64,000 nt of DNA from an uncultured Flavobacteriaceae bacterium (GTDB lineage: Bacteria; Bacteroidota; Bacteroidia; Flavobacteriales; Flavobacteriaceae), in assembly GCA_913065125.1 (NCBI GenBank), contig CAJYAG010000002.1, forward strand, positions 62,001-126,000. The letters run 5' to 3'. Of this stretch, positions 52,502 to 63,140 are shown one piece after another. The first letter of the stretch is position 1; each line of letters starts with the position of its first letter. A model generated the notes under the pieces. It saw only the letters and a list, made by a program, of their open reading frames with translations, made no database searches and had not been told where the DNA came from. Both the position numbers and the translations under genes were made by a program.

Positions 52502-53888
52502 GATTTCCGTCTCTTAATTTTTTATAATTCTCTCCTGAAGATTTCAAGATTGTTTTTACCTCTGCTTGTGCAATTACAGGGAAAGTTCTAGCGTATAATA
52601 AGAACAACACAAAAAAGAATCCTATAGTTCCAATAAAGATACCGACATCAACAAATGTTGGTTCAAAACGCCACCAAGTTGATGGTAAATGTCCTTTACT
52701 TAATACAATTGCGATGATATCAAAACGCTCAAACCACATTCCAATATTAATTGCAATAGATATAATGAAAGACCAAATAAAGCTTCTTCTTACCTTTTTA
52801 ATCCATAACAATTGTGGAATTAATATGTTAAAGATAATCAATGACCAAAACGCCCAAGCATATGGTCCAGTTGCAGCTCCAACAGACAAATAAGTATAGT
52901 TTTCATATGGAGAACCTGTGTACCAAGCAATAAAGAATTCTGTAGCATAAGCTACAGCTACAATTCCTCCTGTTAAGATAATTACAATATTCATATACTC
53001 CACATGCAAACGAGTAATGTAGTTCTCTAAATTTGTTACTTTACGCATTATTCCCAATAAGGTTTGTACCATTGCAAACCCTGAAAAGATTGCTCCAGCT
53101 ACGAAATACGGTGGGAAAATTGTTGAGTGCCATCCTGGATTGATTGATGTTGCAAAGTCCATCGATACAATAGTGTGTACAGAAAGTACTAAAGGAGTTG
53201 CCAAACCTGCAAGTACTAGAGACACTTCCTCAAAACGTTGCCAATCTTTTGCTCTTCCAGACCATCCGAAAGATAATAAAGCGTAAATTTTCTTTTGAAA
53301 AGGTTTTACTGCTCTATCTCTAATCATTGCAAAATCTGGCAATAAACCTGTCCACCAGAAAACTAATGATACAGATAAATACGTAGATATTGCAAATACA
53401 TCCCAAAGTAATGGGGAATTAAAGTTTACCCATAATGACCCAAATTGGTTAGGAGTTGGTAATACCCAATATCCGTTCCAAGGTCTTCCCATGTGAATAA
53501 TTGGAAATAATCCTGCTTGGAAAACAGCAAAAATTGTCATTGCTTCTGCAGAACGGTTTATAGCCATTCTCCATTTTTGACGGAATAATAGTAGTACAGC
53601 TGAGATTAATGTACCGGCATGACCAATACCAACCCACCATACAAAGTTTGTAATATCCCAAGCCCATCCAATGTTCTTGTTCAATCCCCAAACTCCAATT
53701 CCGGTTCCTACAGTATAAAAAATACATCCAAATCCCCATAACATTGCTGCTAAAGAAATATAAAATGCTATATACCAATTTTTATTTGCCTTTCCTTCAA
53801 TAGGTCTTGCAATATCTTCAGTAATATCGTGGTAACTTTTGTTACCTAATATTAATGGTTCCCTAATGGGTGCTTCGTAATGAGACAT
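52494..53888 (-). CDS. actC: alternative complex III quinol-binding subunit ActC (NrfD family)
   Basis: A 464-residue NrfD-like membrane protein with about ten hydrophobic helices, thought to hold the menaquinol oxidation site. Conserved stretches include WVGIGHAGTLISAVLLLFRQ, FPIIHMGRPW and ISMDFATS-like VSMDFATSINPGWHSTIFPP. It sits between the iron-sulfur subunit gene actB and actD, in canonical order. Confidence 0.94.
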   Translation of the reverse strand: MSHYEAPIREPLILGNKSYHDITEDIARPIEGKANKNWYIAFYISLAAMLWGFGCIFYTVGTGIGVWGLNKNIGWAWDITNFVWWVGIGHAGTLISAVLLLFRQKWRMAINRSAEAMTIFAVFQAGLFPIIHMGRPWNGYWVLPTPNQFGSLWVNFNSPLLWDVFAISTYLSVSLVFWWTGLLPDFAMIRDRAVKPFQKKIYALLSFGWSGRAKDWQRFEEVSLVLAGLATPLVLSVHTIVSMDFATSINPGWHSTIFPPYFVAGAIFSGFAMVQTLLGIMRKVTNLENYITRLHVEYMNIVIILTGGIVAVAYATEFFIAWYTGSPYENYTYLSVGAATGPYAWAFWSLIIFNILIPQLLWIKKVRRSFIWSFIISIAINIGMWFERFDIIAIVLSKGHLPSTWWRFEPTFVDVGIFIGTIGFFFVLFLLYARTFPVIAQAEVKTILKSSGENYKKLRDGNHE

Positions 53889-53909
53889 CTTCTATATCTT
53901 AATTTTTAA

Positions 53910-56900
53910 TTACGCTTCGTTTGTATTATTAACCTTCACCTGATAAACCACATTTGGTTTTGTACCAATATAATCTAACACATGGAAAGCTCTTTTGTCT
54001 TCTTTTAATTGTGCTACAGTATCTTCAGGATTGTTTATATCTCCAAAGACCATTGCCCCTGTTGTACAAGCTGATGAACATGCTGTAGAAAATTCATCTT
54101 TATTAATTTTTCTACCTTCTTTTTTTGCTTTTAAAATCGTTGCTTGTGTCATTTGAATACACATAGAACATTTTTCCATAACTCCTCTAGAACGAACTAC
54201 TACATCTGGGTTTAACACCATTTTACCATATTCATCATTCATGTTAAAATCAAATTCGTTGTTGTTACTGTAATTAAACCAGTTAAAACGACGTACTCTA
54301 TATGGGCAGTTATTTGCACAATATCTTGTACCAACACAACGGTTATATGCCATTTGATTTTGACCTTGACGTCCGTGAGAAGTTGCCGCAACAGGACAAA
54401 CAGTTTCACACGGTGCTTGGTTACAATGTTGACACATCATTGGTTGAAAAGCAACTGTTGGATTTTCTGCTTCTGTTTCTATGCTTGAGAATAAATCTCC
54501 CCCACTTAATTCAAGAACTTTCTCTGCATATTGTCTTTCTAAATCTTTAGTTGCAATGTTTGGGTACTTTTTAGAAAACTCTTCTATTGTTATTTTTCCT
54601 TCTTTAGAACCTGTTTCTCTTACTTCAGAAGAATAATATCTATCAATACGCAACCAGTGCATATCTCTACCAATTCTTACTTCGTTTTTACCAACAACTG
54701 GAACATTGTTTTCTGCGTGACATGCAACCACACAAGCTCCACAACCTGTACAAGATGTAAGGTCGATTGATAAATTAAAATGATGCCCTACACTTCTATC
54801 ATGTTTGTCCCAAAGATCAACAGAATTTGCTTCTATTTCTTTATGATTTAATGATGCTGTAGCGGGTTTATTCCAAGTATGTTTTGGATCTAAAGAATGA
54901 TCATTTACTTGCGCTAAAGTAGCTTGTTTTAAAATGTCATGTCTTCCTGCAATTGTTTTTTGTACTTGTGTACAAGCAAACTTATGTGTTCCACTAGCTT
55001 TTTCTATAGAAACATCTGTCTGTATATGATTTGAATTGAAGTAAAAAGGAAATGCATTTACTCCAACTACCATTGCATCTTTTAAATTTTGAGTTCTTCC
55101 ATATCCTAAGGCTAATCCAATAGAACCTTTTGCTTGTCCTGGTTGAATCATCACTGGAATATTTGAAATCGTTACTCCATTAACAGTAATGTTTGCATAC
55201 TGTCCGTTAATTGCTCCATTATCTTGCACAGGGTTAGAAAAACCTAATTCTCTAGCATCTGGCATAGACATGGTAATGTAGTTGTCCCAAGCTGCTCTTG
55301 TTAATGGATCTGGCAATTCTTGTAACCATGGGTTGTTTGCTTGTTTTCCATCACCTAAAGCGATTGATGTAAACAAGTTTAATTCCATACTAGAAGATTT
55401 TGTTGCTTTATTTAAGCTAGAAGCAGCTGCCGCAGTGTCCACAAATTTTGCAGAAACTGATTTTGAACCAGCTTTTTTAAATGTTCCATTATGCAATGCT
55501 TGATTCCAAGATTGTCCGTCTAATATATTTGAAGCCCAAAAAGCTTTTAAATAATCATAATAAGAAGTTGCGTTTCCAGACCATTTTAATACTACATCTT
55601 GTAATTGACGAGAATTAAATAATGGTTGAATGGTTGGTTGAATTAAACTATATACTCCTGCTGTTAAACTAACATCTCCCCAAGACTCTAAGAAATGAGA
55701 CATTGGTAATGCAAATTCAGTTACACTTGCCGTTTCATCAAGTTGCTCTGATAATGCAACCGATAATTTTAATTTTCCAATTTGTTCAGCAAATTCATTC
55801 CCATTGGCTAAAGAGTAAACAGGATTTACATTATGAGTAATTAATCCTTTTACTTTACCAGATTTCATATCTGCAACTAACTGAGCAACATCAGCATCGT
55901 TTCCTTGTCTGATATTATTAGTTTTAGCAGCATCCATCACTTTACTTTGCAATGCAATATTAATTGCCATTGCAATTATTTGAGCATTTTTATCATTTAA
56001 ACCAGTAACTACAACTCCGTTAGCCCCAGCTTTCTTTAGCTGATTTGCCGCCTTTTTTATTTCAGCATCAACAGGTGTTGCTTTCGAAGTCAAATTAGAA
56101 CTAGTTACTTCGTTGTATAAATTGATTAAAGCAAAAACTTGTTCAGAAGGTTTTAAAATAACTCTTTTGTCTGCATTTGCTCCAGTTAATGTCATGTTAG
56201 ACTCAAACTGAATATGACGAGACATGTTCCCTTCGGCTGGTTTTCTACCTGCTGTATAACTTTTATCGTAACCACCTTGCCAATCTCCTAAGAAATCTGC
56301 TCCAACAGAAACAATAACTTTTGCAATATCAAAATGATAAGTAGGCAATGAGCGTGTTCCGTAAAAAGCCTCAAATGCATCTAAAGCTCCAGATTCTGAA
56401 ATTGCATCATACACAACATGTTTTACATTTGGAAATGCAGTTGTAAATTCTGAAATAATTTTTTCTGTAGAAGGGCTAGCTAATGATCCAGTCAAAAGAA
56501 CAACAGTTTCATTTGCTGTTTTTAAATCATTTAATTTTTTAGCTATTTGACTGTCTGCATCATCCCACGTTAAAAAAGACTCTTTGTTTTGTGGTTCTTT
56601 TAATCGTAATTGACCATCATATAAAGACAGTACTGAAGCTTGAACACGTGCATTTGTTGTTCCGTTTGCCTCTTTGTTTGGCATCACTAAAATAGGGCGT
56701 CCTTCTCTAGTTTTTACTAAAATATTTGCGAAGTCGTAACCATCTGCAATTGTTGTTGCATACCAATCTGCAACACCCACTGTAATATCATCTGGTTTTA
56801 CTACATAAGGGATCGATTTTCTAACAGGTCCTTCACAGGCAGCTAAAGAAGCTGCTGCAGTTGAAAATCCTACATATTTCAAGAAATCTCTTCTAGATGT

Positions 56901-57044
56901 AGATGACGCTTCTAATGTTTCCTTATCTCCTAAAAATTCATCCGTTGGAATTTCTTCTACAAATTCATTTTTACTTAGCGTTTCAACAATAGAACCTTCT
57001 TTAAGTTCCTCAACACTTTGCCAGTATTTTTTGTTTGAAGCCAT
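53910..57044 (-). CDS. actB: alternative complex III iron-sulfur subunit ActB (molybdopterin-oxidoreductase-like)
   Basis: A 1044-residue fusion. The N-terminus carries an internal Tat-type signal, STSRRDFLKYVGFSTAAA, with a Cys after LAA, at about 49-70. Residues about 80-740 resemble a molybdopterin oxidoreductase, though in ActB this domain holds no molybdenum cofactor. The C-terminal ferredoxin domain (about 755-1010) has four cysteine clusters, seen as CTGCGACVVAC, CQHCNQAPCETVCP, CVGTRYCANNCPYRVRRF and CSMC...CSSAC, for [4Fe-4S]/[3Fe-4S] centres. It lies on the periplasmic side and links quinol oxidation to the ActA haems. Confidence 0.95.
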   Translation of the reverse strand: MASNKKYWQSVEELKEGSIVETLSKNEFVEEIPTDEFLGDKETLEASSTSRRDFLKYVGFSTAAASLAACEGPVRKSIPYVVKPDDITVGVADWYATTIADGYDFANILVKTREGRPILVMPNKEANGTTNARVQASVLSLYDGQLRLKEPQNKESFLTWDDADSQIAKKLNDLKTANETVVLLTGSLASPSTEKIISEFTTAFPNVKHVVYDAISESGALDAFEAFYGTRSLPTYHFDIAKVIVSVGADFLGDWQGGYDKSYTAGRKPAEGNMSRHIQFESNMTLTGANADKRVILKPSEQVFALINLYNEVTSSNLTSKATPVDAEIKKAANQLKKAGANGVVVTGLNDKNAQIIAMAINIALQSKVMDAAKTNNIRQGNDADVAQLVADMKSGKVKGLITHNVNPVYSLANGNEFAEQIGKLKLSVALSEQLDETASVTEFALPMSHFLESWGDVSLTAGVYSLIQPTIQPLFNSRQLQDVVLKWSGNATSYYDYLKAFWASNILDGQSWNQALHNGTFKKAGSKSVSAKFVDTAAAASSLNKATKSSSMELNLFTSIALGDGKQANNPWLQELPDPLTRAAWDNYITMSMPDARELGFSNPVQDNGAINGQYANITVNGVTISNIPVMIQPGQAKGSIGLALGYGRTQNLKDAMVVGVNAFPFYFNSNHIQTDVSIEKASGTHKFACTQVQKTIAGRHDILKQATLAQVNDHSLDPKHTWNKPATASLNHKEIEANSVDLWDKHDRSVGHHFNLSIDLTSCTGCGACVVACHAENNVPVVGKNEVRIGRDMHWLRIDRYYSSEVRETGSKEGKITIEEFSKKYPNIATKDLERQYAEKVLELSGGDLFSSIETEAENPTVAFQPMMCQHCNQAPCETVCPVAATSHGRQGQNQMAYNRCVGTRYCANNCPYRVRRFNWFNYSNNNEFDFNMNDEYGKMVLNPDVVVRSRGVMEKCSMCIQMTQATILKAKKEGRKINKDEFSTACSSACTTGAMVFGDINNPEDTVAQLKEDKRAFHVLDYIGTKPNVVYQVKVNNTNEA

Positions 57045-57073
57045 GTATATATTTGTTTTTTACTTTCTAATTA

Positions 57074-58360
57074 TTAATAATGACACTTACCACATTCTTT
57101 TCCCCCTAATTGAGCAACTGTAACAGACTCAACACCATACTTTTTAGATAACTGTTCGTGGATTTTAGTATAATATGCATTTCCTTTTAAATCTACTTTA
57201 GTCTCTTTATGACAATCTATACACCAACCCATCGTTAACGGAGAGAACTGATATACTTCATCCATAGTCTCAACAGGACCATGACATGTTTGACATTTTT
57301 GATTCCCAACGGTTACGTGTTGAGAGTGATTGAAATATGCAAAATCTGGCAGATTATGCACTCTTACCCATTTAATAGGCTGTGTTTCTCCAGTATAAGA
57401 CAAGTTATCTGCATCCCATCCAGCTGCTTTATATAATTTTTGTATTTCAGCATCTAACTCAGCTTTTCCGAAGCCCATAGATTCAATTTTAGTATCTTCT
57501 GCTACTTCTGAAATGTTTTTATGACAATTCATACAAACATTTACTGATGGAATTCCAGATGTTTTACTATGTTTTGCTGAAGAATGACAGTATTGGCAAT
57601 CTATCTTATTATCTCCGGCGTGTATTGTATGTGAAAATGCAATTGGCTGAATTGGTTGATATCCTTCGTCAACTCCTATTTGAAATAAGGTACCAAACAA
57701 AACATATGCTGTAGTTAAGGCTAAGAAAATTGTAAGCAATACATGTAAAAATGTATTTCTTTTAAATCCTATCCATAAATCTTGAATGTTTCCTGCTAAA
57801 CCTGGAGTTTTTGGTGCCCCTTTTAATTCACTAATCACTTTTAACAAGCTAGAAATAATTAAAATTCCAACTACAATAATTGCTATTAAAATTCTAGTCA
57901 ACCAAGGTGAAGCCTCCTTTTCAGCAGCAACAACAGTTCCCACAGCTGTAGCTCCAGCTTTCTTAGGATCACCTACCGTTGTATAATAAATAATATCTTC
58001 AATATTTTTATCACTTAACTGAGGAAAAGGTGTCATTGGAGAACCATTGTACTCATCAAAAATTGCTATTGCATCTGCATCTCCAGATGCTCTTAAAGCA
58101 TTGTTATCTTTAATCCAAGACTTTAACCAATCTGCCTCTCTTCTCTCTTCAATCCCTCCTAAAGCTGGTCCTACGAACTTTTTATCAAGCTTATGACATG
58201 AAGAACATAATGATTTAAACAACTTTCTCCCTTCTGATTGCCTCTCTGCATCAACTCCGTCTTGAGCTTGCAAAGAAAATGTCATTAAAAAAAATAAAAG
58301 GAAAGTGAAACTTTTTAATAGTAATCTGCTTAATTGACTGTGATTTTCCACACTTTTCAT
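57074..58360 (-). CDS. actA: alternative complex III multihaem cytochrome ActA with extra N-terminal cytochrome domain
   Basis: A 428-residue cytochrome with six CxxCH motifs: CSSCH in an N-terminal monohaem domain (about 25-105), then after a membrane helix (about 135-155) and a second one, CQYCH, CMNCH, CQTCH, CIDCH and CGKCH, the usual pentahaem ActA set. I start at MKSVENHSQLSRLLLKSF (signal follows). An ATG 35 codons upstream lies on or before the -7 box at 58444-58451 and cannot be in the main transcript. It is first gene of the act-cox operon. Confidence 0.92.
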   Translation of the reverse strand: MKSVENHSQLSRLLLKSFTFLLFFLMTFSLQAQDGVDAERQSEGRKLFKSLCSSCHKLDKKFVGPALGGIEERREADWLKSWIKDNNALRASGDADAIAIFDEYNGSPMTPFPQLSDKNIEDIIYYTTVGDPKKAGATAVGTVVAAEKEASPWLTRILIAIIVVGILIISSLLKVISELKGAPKTPGLAGNIQDLWIGFKRNTFLHVLLTIFLALTTAYVLFGTLFQIGVDEGYQPIQPIAFSHTIHAGDNKIDCQYCHSSAKHSKTSGIPSVNVCMNCHKNISEVAEDTKIESMGFGKAELDAEIQKLYKAAGWDADNLSYTGETQPIKWVRVHNLPDFAYFNHSQHVTVGNQKCQTCHGPVETMDEVYQFSPLTMGWCIDCHKETKVDLKGNAYYTKIHEQLSKKYGVESVTVAQLGGKECGKCHY

Positions 58361-58443
58361 ATTATAAAATATAAATTTTCTATCTAGTTTGGTGCTTATA
58401 TTAAATTCAAAACCTAAATAAAATAGATCTTTGAACAGCTCCA

Positions 58444-58451
58444 CAAAAGTA
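58444..58451 (-). promoter_or_regulatory. -7 box (TACTTTTG) of the act-cox operon
   Basis: Exact TAnnTTTG on the minus strand, 83 bp before the actA ATG, giving a leader of about 75 nt. It is the only strong match upstream of the eight-gene operon. Confidence 0.55.
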
Positions 58452-58551
58452 GCATTTATCTCCAAATTTTGAAATGCTAATATAATGTTAATTCATAATT
58501 TATATCCATTCTAAATAAAGTTGAATACTAAACTTGTATGAAACAAGTTGT

Positions 58552-58559
58552 TACTTTTG
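58552..58559 (+). promoter_or_regulatory. -7 box (TACTTTTG) of the SPOR protein gene
   Basis: Exact TAnnTTTG element 15 bp before the ATG at 58575. Confidence 0.55.
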
Positions 58560-58574
58560 TAAAAAAGTTTTAAA

Positions 58575-58934
58575 ATGATGAATATGAAATCAGTTTTTGT
58601 GTGTTTTTTATTTACAATTATTCTTGGGATAACAAACATAAATGGACAAACAACAACAAGTAACGAAGTAAAATCACTTATTAAAAAGAAAATTGAATAC
58701 AATAAAAAAAATGGCTATGGCTTTAGAATCCAACTAGATAGCGGACCAGAAACCGTTATAAAAACTACCCAAAGTAAATTTAGATTAGAACACCCAACAA
58801 TTAAAACATATATTTTATTTGAATCTCCTGAATGGAAGGTTCAAATTGGAGATTATAAAACAAGGCTAGAGGCTGATAAAGTTTTGAATAAAATTAAAAT
58901 GAAATTTCCTTCGGCAATTATTGTCCCTAGATAA
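58575..58934 (+). CDS. small exported SPOR-domain protein
   Basis: A 119-residue exported protein. The signal peptide ends near NINGQ; the start could be any of three close ATGs (58575, 58578, 58584), and I give the first. Residues about 45-119 form one SPOR repeat: GYGFRIQLDSG, PEWKVQIGDYKTRLEADKVL and KFPSAIIVPR. SPOR domains bind denuded glycan strands of peptidoglycan, often at the septum. Single-gene unit, divergent from the act operon and followed by a terminator. Confidence 0.82.
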   Translation: MMNMKSVFVCFLFTIILGITNINGQTTTSNEVKSLIKKKIEYNKKNGYGFRIQLDSGPETVIKTTQSKFRLEHPTIKTYILFESPEWKVQIGDYKTRLEADKVLNKIKMKFPSAIIVPR

Positions 58935-58942
58935 AAATATCA

Positions 58943-58976
58943 AAAAAAAAGGAGCGAAAATTCGCTCCTTTTTTTT
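58943..58976. terminator. bidirectional terminator between SPOR gene and infB
   Basis: AAAAAAAGGAGCGAA / TTCGCTCCTTTTTTT; T runs on both strands serve the two convergent genes. Confidence 0.92.
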
Positions 58977-58993
58977 ATGCTTATAATTGATTT

Positions 58994-61774
58994 TTATTTC
59001 AATTTTTTCTTAACCGCTACTTCATGGTAAGCTTCAATAATGTCGCCAACTTTAATATCATTGTAGCCTTTTATCTGAATACCACAATCATATCCTTTAG
59101 CAACTTCTTTTACATCATCTTTAAATCGTTTCAATGCCTCTAAAGTTCCAGAATGAACCACGATACCTTCTCTAATAACCCTAATCATTGAGTTTCTTAG
59201 TATTTTACCAGACATCACCATACAACCCGCAATGTTACCAACTTTAGAGATTTTATACACCTCTCTAATTTCAACATTTCCAGTAATTTCTTCTTTCATA
59301 TCTGGAGAAAGCATTCCTTCCATCGCATCTTTAAGATCATTAATAGCATCATAAATAATTGAGTAGTTTCTAATATCTACCTCTTCTTTATCTGCAATAA
59401 CTCTTGCATTTACTTGTGGACGAACGTTAAACCCGATTACAATTGCATCAGATGCTGATGCTAATAATACGTCAGATTCTGTAATTGCTCCAACTCCTTT
59501 ATGAATAATATTTACTTGAATCTCATCTGTAGATAATTTCTGAAATGAATCCGTTAATGCTTCTACAGAACCATCTACATCTCCTTTTAAAATGATGTTT
59601 AATTCTTTAAAGTCTCCTAACGCAATTCTTCTTCCGATTTCATCAAGTGTTAATGTTTTCTGAGTTCTCACAGATTGTTCTCTTTGTAATTGAGATCGTT
59701 TAGATGCAATTTGTTTTGCTTCTCTTTCATCTTCAAATACATTGAATTTATCTCCAGCTTGTGGAGCGCCATCTAAACCTAATATGGATACTGGAGTTGA
59801 TGGCCCAGCTTCTGTTAAGTTGGTTCCTTTATCATCGAACATTGCTTTTACCTTACCGCTGTTTTTACCAGCTAGCATGTAATCTCCGATTTTTAAAGTT
59901 CCGGCTTGTACTAAAATTGTAGTAACATAACCTCTTCCTTTATCTAATAAAGCTTCAACAACTGCTCCGGTGGCTAATTTATTCGGATTTGCTTTTAATT
60001 CTAAGACCTCAGCTTCAAGCAATACTTTTTCTAATAATTCTGGAATTCCTTCTCCGGTTTTAGCAGAAATATCTTGTGATTGAATATTTCCTCCCCATTC
60101 TTCTATTAATAAATTCATCGCAGATAATTGTGTTTTTACATTATCTGGATTGGCATTTGGTTTATCAATTTTATTGATTGCAAATATGATTGGAACTCCC
60201 GCTGCTTGCGCATGAGAAATTGCCTCTTTAGTTTGCGGCATCACATCATCATCAGCTGCAACTACAATAATTACTAAATCTGTAACTTGAGCTCCACGAG
60301 CACGCATTGCCGTAAAGGCTTCGTGACCAGGAGTATCTAAAAATGCAATTTTTTGATCTCCAACCTTTACAGAATATGCACCAATATGTTGTGTAATTCC
60401 TCCTGACTCTCCTTCAATAACATTTGCTTTTCTAATATAATCTAATAAAGATGTTTTACCGTGATCTACGTGACCCATAACCGTAATAATTGGCGCACGA
60501 GTTTCTAAATCCTCTGGTTTATCTTCTATTTCAACTACAGCTTCTTCTACTTCTGCACCAACAAATTCTACTTTGTAATTAAACTCTTCAGCAACAATTA
60601 CTAATGTTTCAGCATCTAAACGCTGATTCATCGTTACCATCATTCCTAAAGACATACATGCCGAAATGATATCAGTAACAGGAACATCCATCATGGTTGC
60701 AACTTCACTTACGGTAACAAATTCTGTTGCCTTTAAAATTTTATTTTCTGCAGCAGCTAATTCTTGATCTACTTCTGATTGTTGTCTGTGTTGATCTCTT
60801 TTATCTCTACGGTATTTTGCTCCTTTTCCTTTGCTAGATTTTCCTTGAAGTCTCTCTAAGGTTTCACGCACTTGCTTTTGAACCTCTGCCTCTGTTGGTT
60901 CTTCTTTTTTTACAGCTGGTCTTGCTGGTCCTCTTCCTTTAAATCCGCCTCTGCTGTTTCCACCAGTAGCTCTTCCAGGGTTGTTTCTAGCATTATTTGC
61001 TGGCTTAACAATTCTTTTTCTTTTCTTTTTGTCAGCAGCAGCATTTTTAGAAGCTGGCTTAGTTTCTGGCTTCTTCTTTTTAGGCTTTTCGAATTGCTTT
61101 AAATCAATTTTTTGACCTGTAATTCTTGGACCGTCTAATTTTTTATATTGTGTGGTAAGTTTTTCTGCATTTTCTGCAGTAATTTCCTCTACCACCTCGG
61201 GAGTAACCTCTTCTTTTACAACCTTTTTAGTTTCTTTAACTTTTACGTTCTCTGCTACTTTTAGCTTTTCTTCAGCCTTTACTTTGGCTACAGCTTTTGG
61301 CTTCTCCTCTTTCTTAACTTTCTTCTCAACAGGCTTTTCTTCTTTTACCGCTTGCTTTTCAACTTGTTTTTCGACAGGTTTTTCTACTTCTACCTTAGGT
61401 TGTTTTTTAGCAACAGGCTGATTGATATCAATCTTACCGACTGTCTTAACCTCTACCTTTTCAGCTTTTGCTTTTAAAATTTCTTTTTTAGCTTCTTCTT
61501 CTAAACGCTTTTTCTCTAGTTTAGCTTCTAGCTCTAATCTAATGGCTTCTTTTTCCTTTCTTTTTTCTTCTCCAACTTCTTTAGAAGCTGCCTTTTTAGT
61601 TTTATCTGTTTGAAAACCATCAAGTAGAACTTGATATACATCCCCAGATATTTTAGTAGTAGGACGCGCATCTATTTCGTGTCCATTTTTTGATAAATGT
61701 TCTACCGCTCTATCTAGAGAAATATTTAATTCTCTTAAAACTTTATTAAGCCTCATTGTTTTGCCTTCAGCCAT
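58994..61774 (-). CDS. infB: translation initiation factor IF-2
   Basis: A 926-residue GTPase that brings initiator tRNA to the 30S subunit. An N-terminal IF2_N domain ([20 protein letters not shown]) is followed by a long Lys/Glu/Val/Ala-rich low-complexity region (about 60-250) and a second IF2_N domain (about 345-400). The G domain has G1 [20 protein letters not shown] and NKIDKP, and domains II-IV run to the end ([13 protein letters not shown]). It is the third gene of the rimP-nusA-infB operon, 97 bp after nusA; a bidirectional terminator closes the operon. Confidence 0.98.
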   Translation of the reverse strand: MAEGKTMRLNKVLRELNISLDRAVEHLSKNGHEIDARPTTKISGDVYQVLLDGFQTDKTKKAASKEVGEEKRKEKEAIRLELEAKLEKKRLEEEAKKEILKAKAEKVEVKTVGKIDINQPVAKKQPKVEVEKPVEKQVEKQAVKEEKPVEKKVKKEEKPKAVAKVKAEEKLKVAENVKVKETKKVVKEEVTPEVVEEITAENAEKLTTQYKKLDGPRITGQKIDLKQFEKPKKKKPETKPASKNAAADKKKRKRIVKPANNARNNPGRATGGNSRGGFKGRGPARPAVKKEEPTEAEVQKQVRETLERLQGKSSKGKGAKYRRDKRDQHRQQSEVDQELAAAENKILKATEFVTVSEVATMMDVPVTDIISACMSLGMMVTMNQRLDAETLVIVAEEFNYKVEFVGAEVEEAVVEIEDKPEDLETRAPIITVMGHVDHGKTSLLDYIRKANVIEGESGGITQHIGAYSVKVGDQKIAFLDTPGHEAFTAMRARGAQVTDLVIIVVAADDDVMPQTKEAISHAQAAGVPIIFAINKIDKPNANPDNVKTQLSAMNLLIEEWGGNIQSQDISAKTGEGIPELLEKVLLEAEVLELKANPNKLATGAVVEALLDKGRGYVTTILVQAGTLKIGDYMLAGKNSGKVKAMFDDKGTNLTEAGPSTPVSILGLDGAPQAGDKFNVFEDEREAKQIASKRSQLQREQSVRTQKTLTLDEIGRRIALGDFKELNIILKGDVDGSVEALTDSFQKLSTDEIQVNIIHKGVGAITESDVLLASASDAIVIGFNVRPQVNARVIADKEEVDIRNYSIIYDAINDLKDAMEGMLSPDMKEEITGNVEIREVYKISKVGNIAGCMVMSGKILRNSMIRVIREGIVVHSGTLEALKRFKDDVKEVAKGYDCGIQIKGYNDIKVGDIIEAYHEVAVKKKLK

Positions 61775-61871
61775 ATATTTTTACTATTTTGCTTTTAAAG
61801 AAAATACACTTTATACAATGTATAGTTATATTCTCAGAATAATTTATGATTTTAAGATTAACACATACATA

Positions 61872-63128
61872 TTAATCTTCAAATTCGTCTTTTAATATTT
61901 GTTGAACCTCTAGAATTGTTTCCTCTTCTAAATCTGTTCTTTTCAACAATTCTGCTACGTCTTTTTCCAAGACGCTTCTTGCAGTGTCTAATCCTATTTT
62001 TTTCAATTCGTCAATTACCCATCCTTCGATTTCATCACCAAATTCTGTTAATTCAACATCTTCATCCTCTATTCCTTCTCGTTGTACATCAATTTCATAT
62101 CCTGTTAATTGGCTTGCTAATCTAATATTTACACCACCTTTACCAATTGCTTTAGAAACTTCTTCTGGTTTTAAAAACACATTTACACGTCCTTTTTTAC
62201 CATCTATTACTTCTTCTGCGGGTTTAATTTCCATTGAAACAATTTTTGCTGGACTTAATGCTCTGGCAATGTATAATTGTTCGTTTTTTGTATAATTGAT
62301 TACGTCAATATTTTCATTTCCTAATTCACGTACAATTCCATGAATACGAGATCCTTTCATTCCAACACACGCTCCAACTGGGTCAATTCTATCATCATAA
62401 GAATCTACAGCTACTTTTGCTTTTTCTCCAGGAATTCTTGCAACACCTTCAATAGTAATCAAACCGTCGAAAACTTCTGGAATTTCTTGTTCAAATAGCT
62501 TTACTAAGAAGTTTGGTGAAGTTCTTGATAAAATAATTGCTGGTTTTGTTCCTCTTAATTCTACCGTCTTAATAACACCTCTAACTGAATCTCCTTTTCT
62601 AAAAAAGTCTGAACGAATTTGTTCGCTTTTAGGCAATACCAATTCATTACCTTCATCATCTAGTAAAATTACTGCATTATGACGAATATGATGCACTTCT
62701 GCACTATAAATTTCTCCTTCTAAATCTTTAAACTGCTTAAAGATGTTTGTACTATCGTGTTCTTGAATCTTAGAAATTAAATTCTGACGCAAAGCTAAGA
62801 TAGCTCTTCTTCCTAAATCAATTAATTTTACTTCTTCAGATACATCTTCGCCAATTTCAAAATCAGGCTCAATTTTTCTTGCCTCCGCTAATTCAATCTC
62901 CTCATTATCGTCTTCTGACATTCCATCTGCAACAACAACCCTATTTCTCCAAATTTCTAAATCTCCTTTATCTGGATTAATAATAATATCAAAATTATCA
63001 TCTGATCCAAATTTACGCTTCAATGCAGCTCTAAAAACTTCTTCTAAAATAGACATCAATGTTACTCTGTCTATGCTCTTATTGTCTTTAAATTCTGAAA
63101 ATGAATCAATTAAATCTATATTTTCCAT
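61872..63128 (-). CDS. nusA: transcription termination/antitermination factor NusA
   Basis: A 418-residue RNA polymerase-binding factor. N-terminal domain about 1-125, S1 domain about 130-200 (EIYSAEVHHIRHNAVILLDD), then KH1 and KH2 (VGACVGMKGSRIHGIVREL and SKAIGKGGVNIRLASQLTGY). A short acidic C-terminus replaces the two acidic repeats of E. coli NusA. It lies 12 bp after rimP in the conserved rimP-nusA-infB order. Confidence 0.97.
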   Translation of the reverse strand: MENIDLIDSFSEFKDNKSIDRVTLMSILEEVFRAALKRKFGSDDNFDIIINPDKGDLEIWRNRVVVADGMSEDDNEEIELAEARKIEPDFEIGEDVSEEVKLIDLGRRAILALRQNLISKIQEHDSTNIFKQFKDLEGEIYSAEVHHIRHNAVILLDDEGNELVLPKSEQIRSDFFRKGDSVRGVIKTVELRGTKPAIILSRTSPNFLVKLFEQEIPEVFDGLITIEGVARIPGEKAKVAVDSYDDRIDPVGACVGMKGSRIHGIVRELGNENIDVINYTKNEQLYIARALSPAKIVSMEIKPAEEVIDGKKGRVNVFLKPEEVSKAIGKGGVNIRLASQLTGYEIDVQREGIEDEDVELTEFGDEIEGWVIDELKKIGLDTARSVLEKDVAELLKRTDLEEETILEVQQILKDEFED

Positions 63129-63140
63129 TCAACTCTTTTA

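Noticed and set aside
53910..57044. ActB as a damaged molybdoenzyme
   Set aside because: Loss of the molybdenum site is normal for ActB; the iron-sulfur clusters and operon context are intact.
57074..58465. Longer actA frame starting 35 codons upstream
   Set aside because: The extra codons include the region of the -7 box and precede a normal signal peptide; the transcript would not contain that start.
61152..61421. Long Ser/Phe/Thr-rich frame opposite infB, and others like it
   Set aside because: It is the complement of the Lys/Glu/Val-rich low-complexity region of IF-2; composition mirrors that region and there is no promoter or start context.
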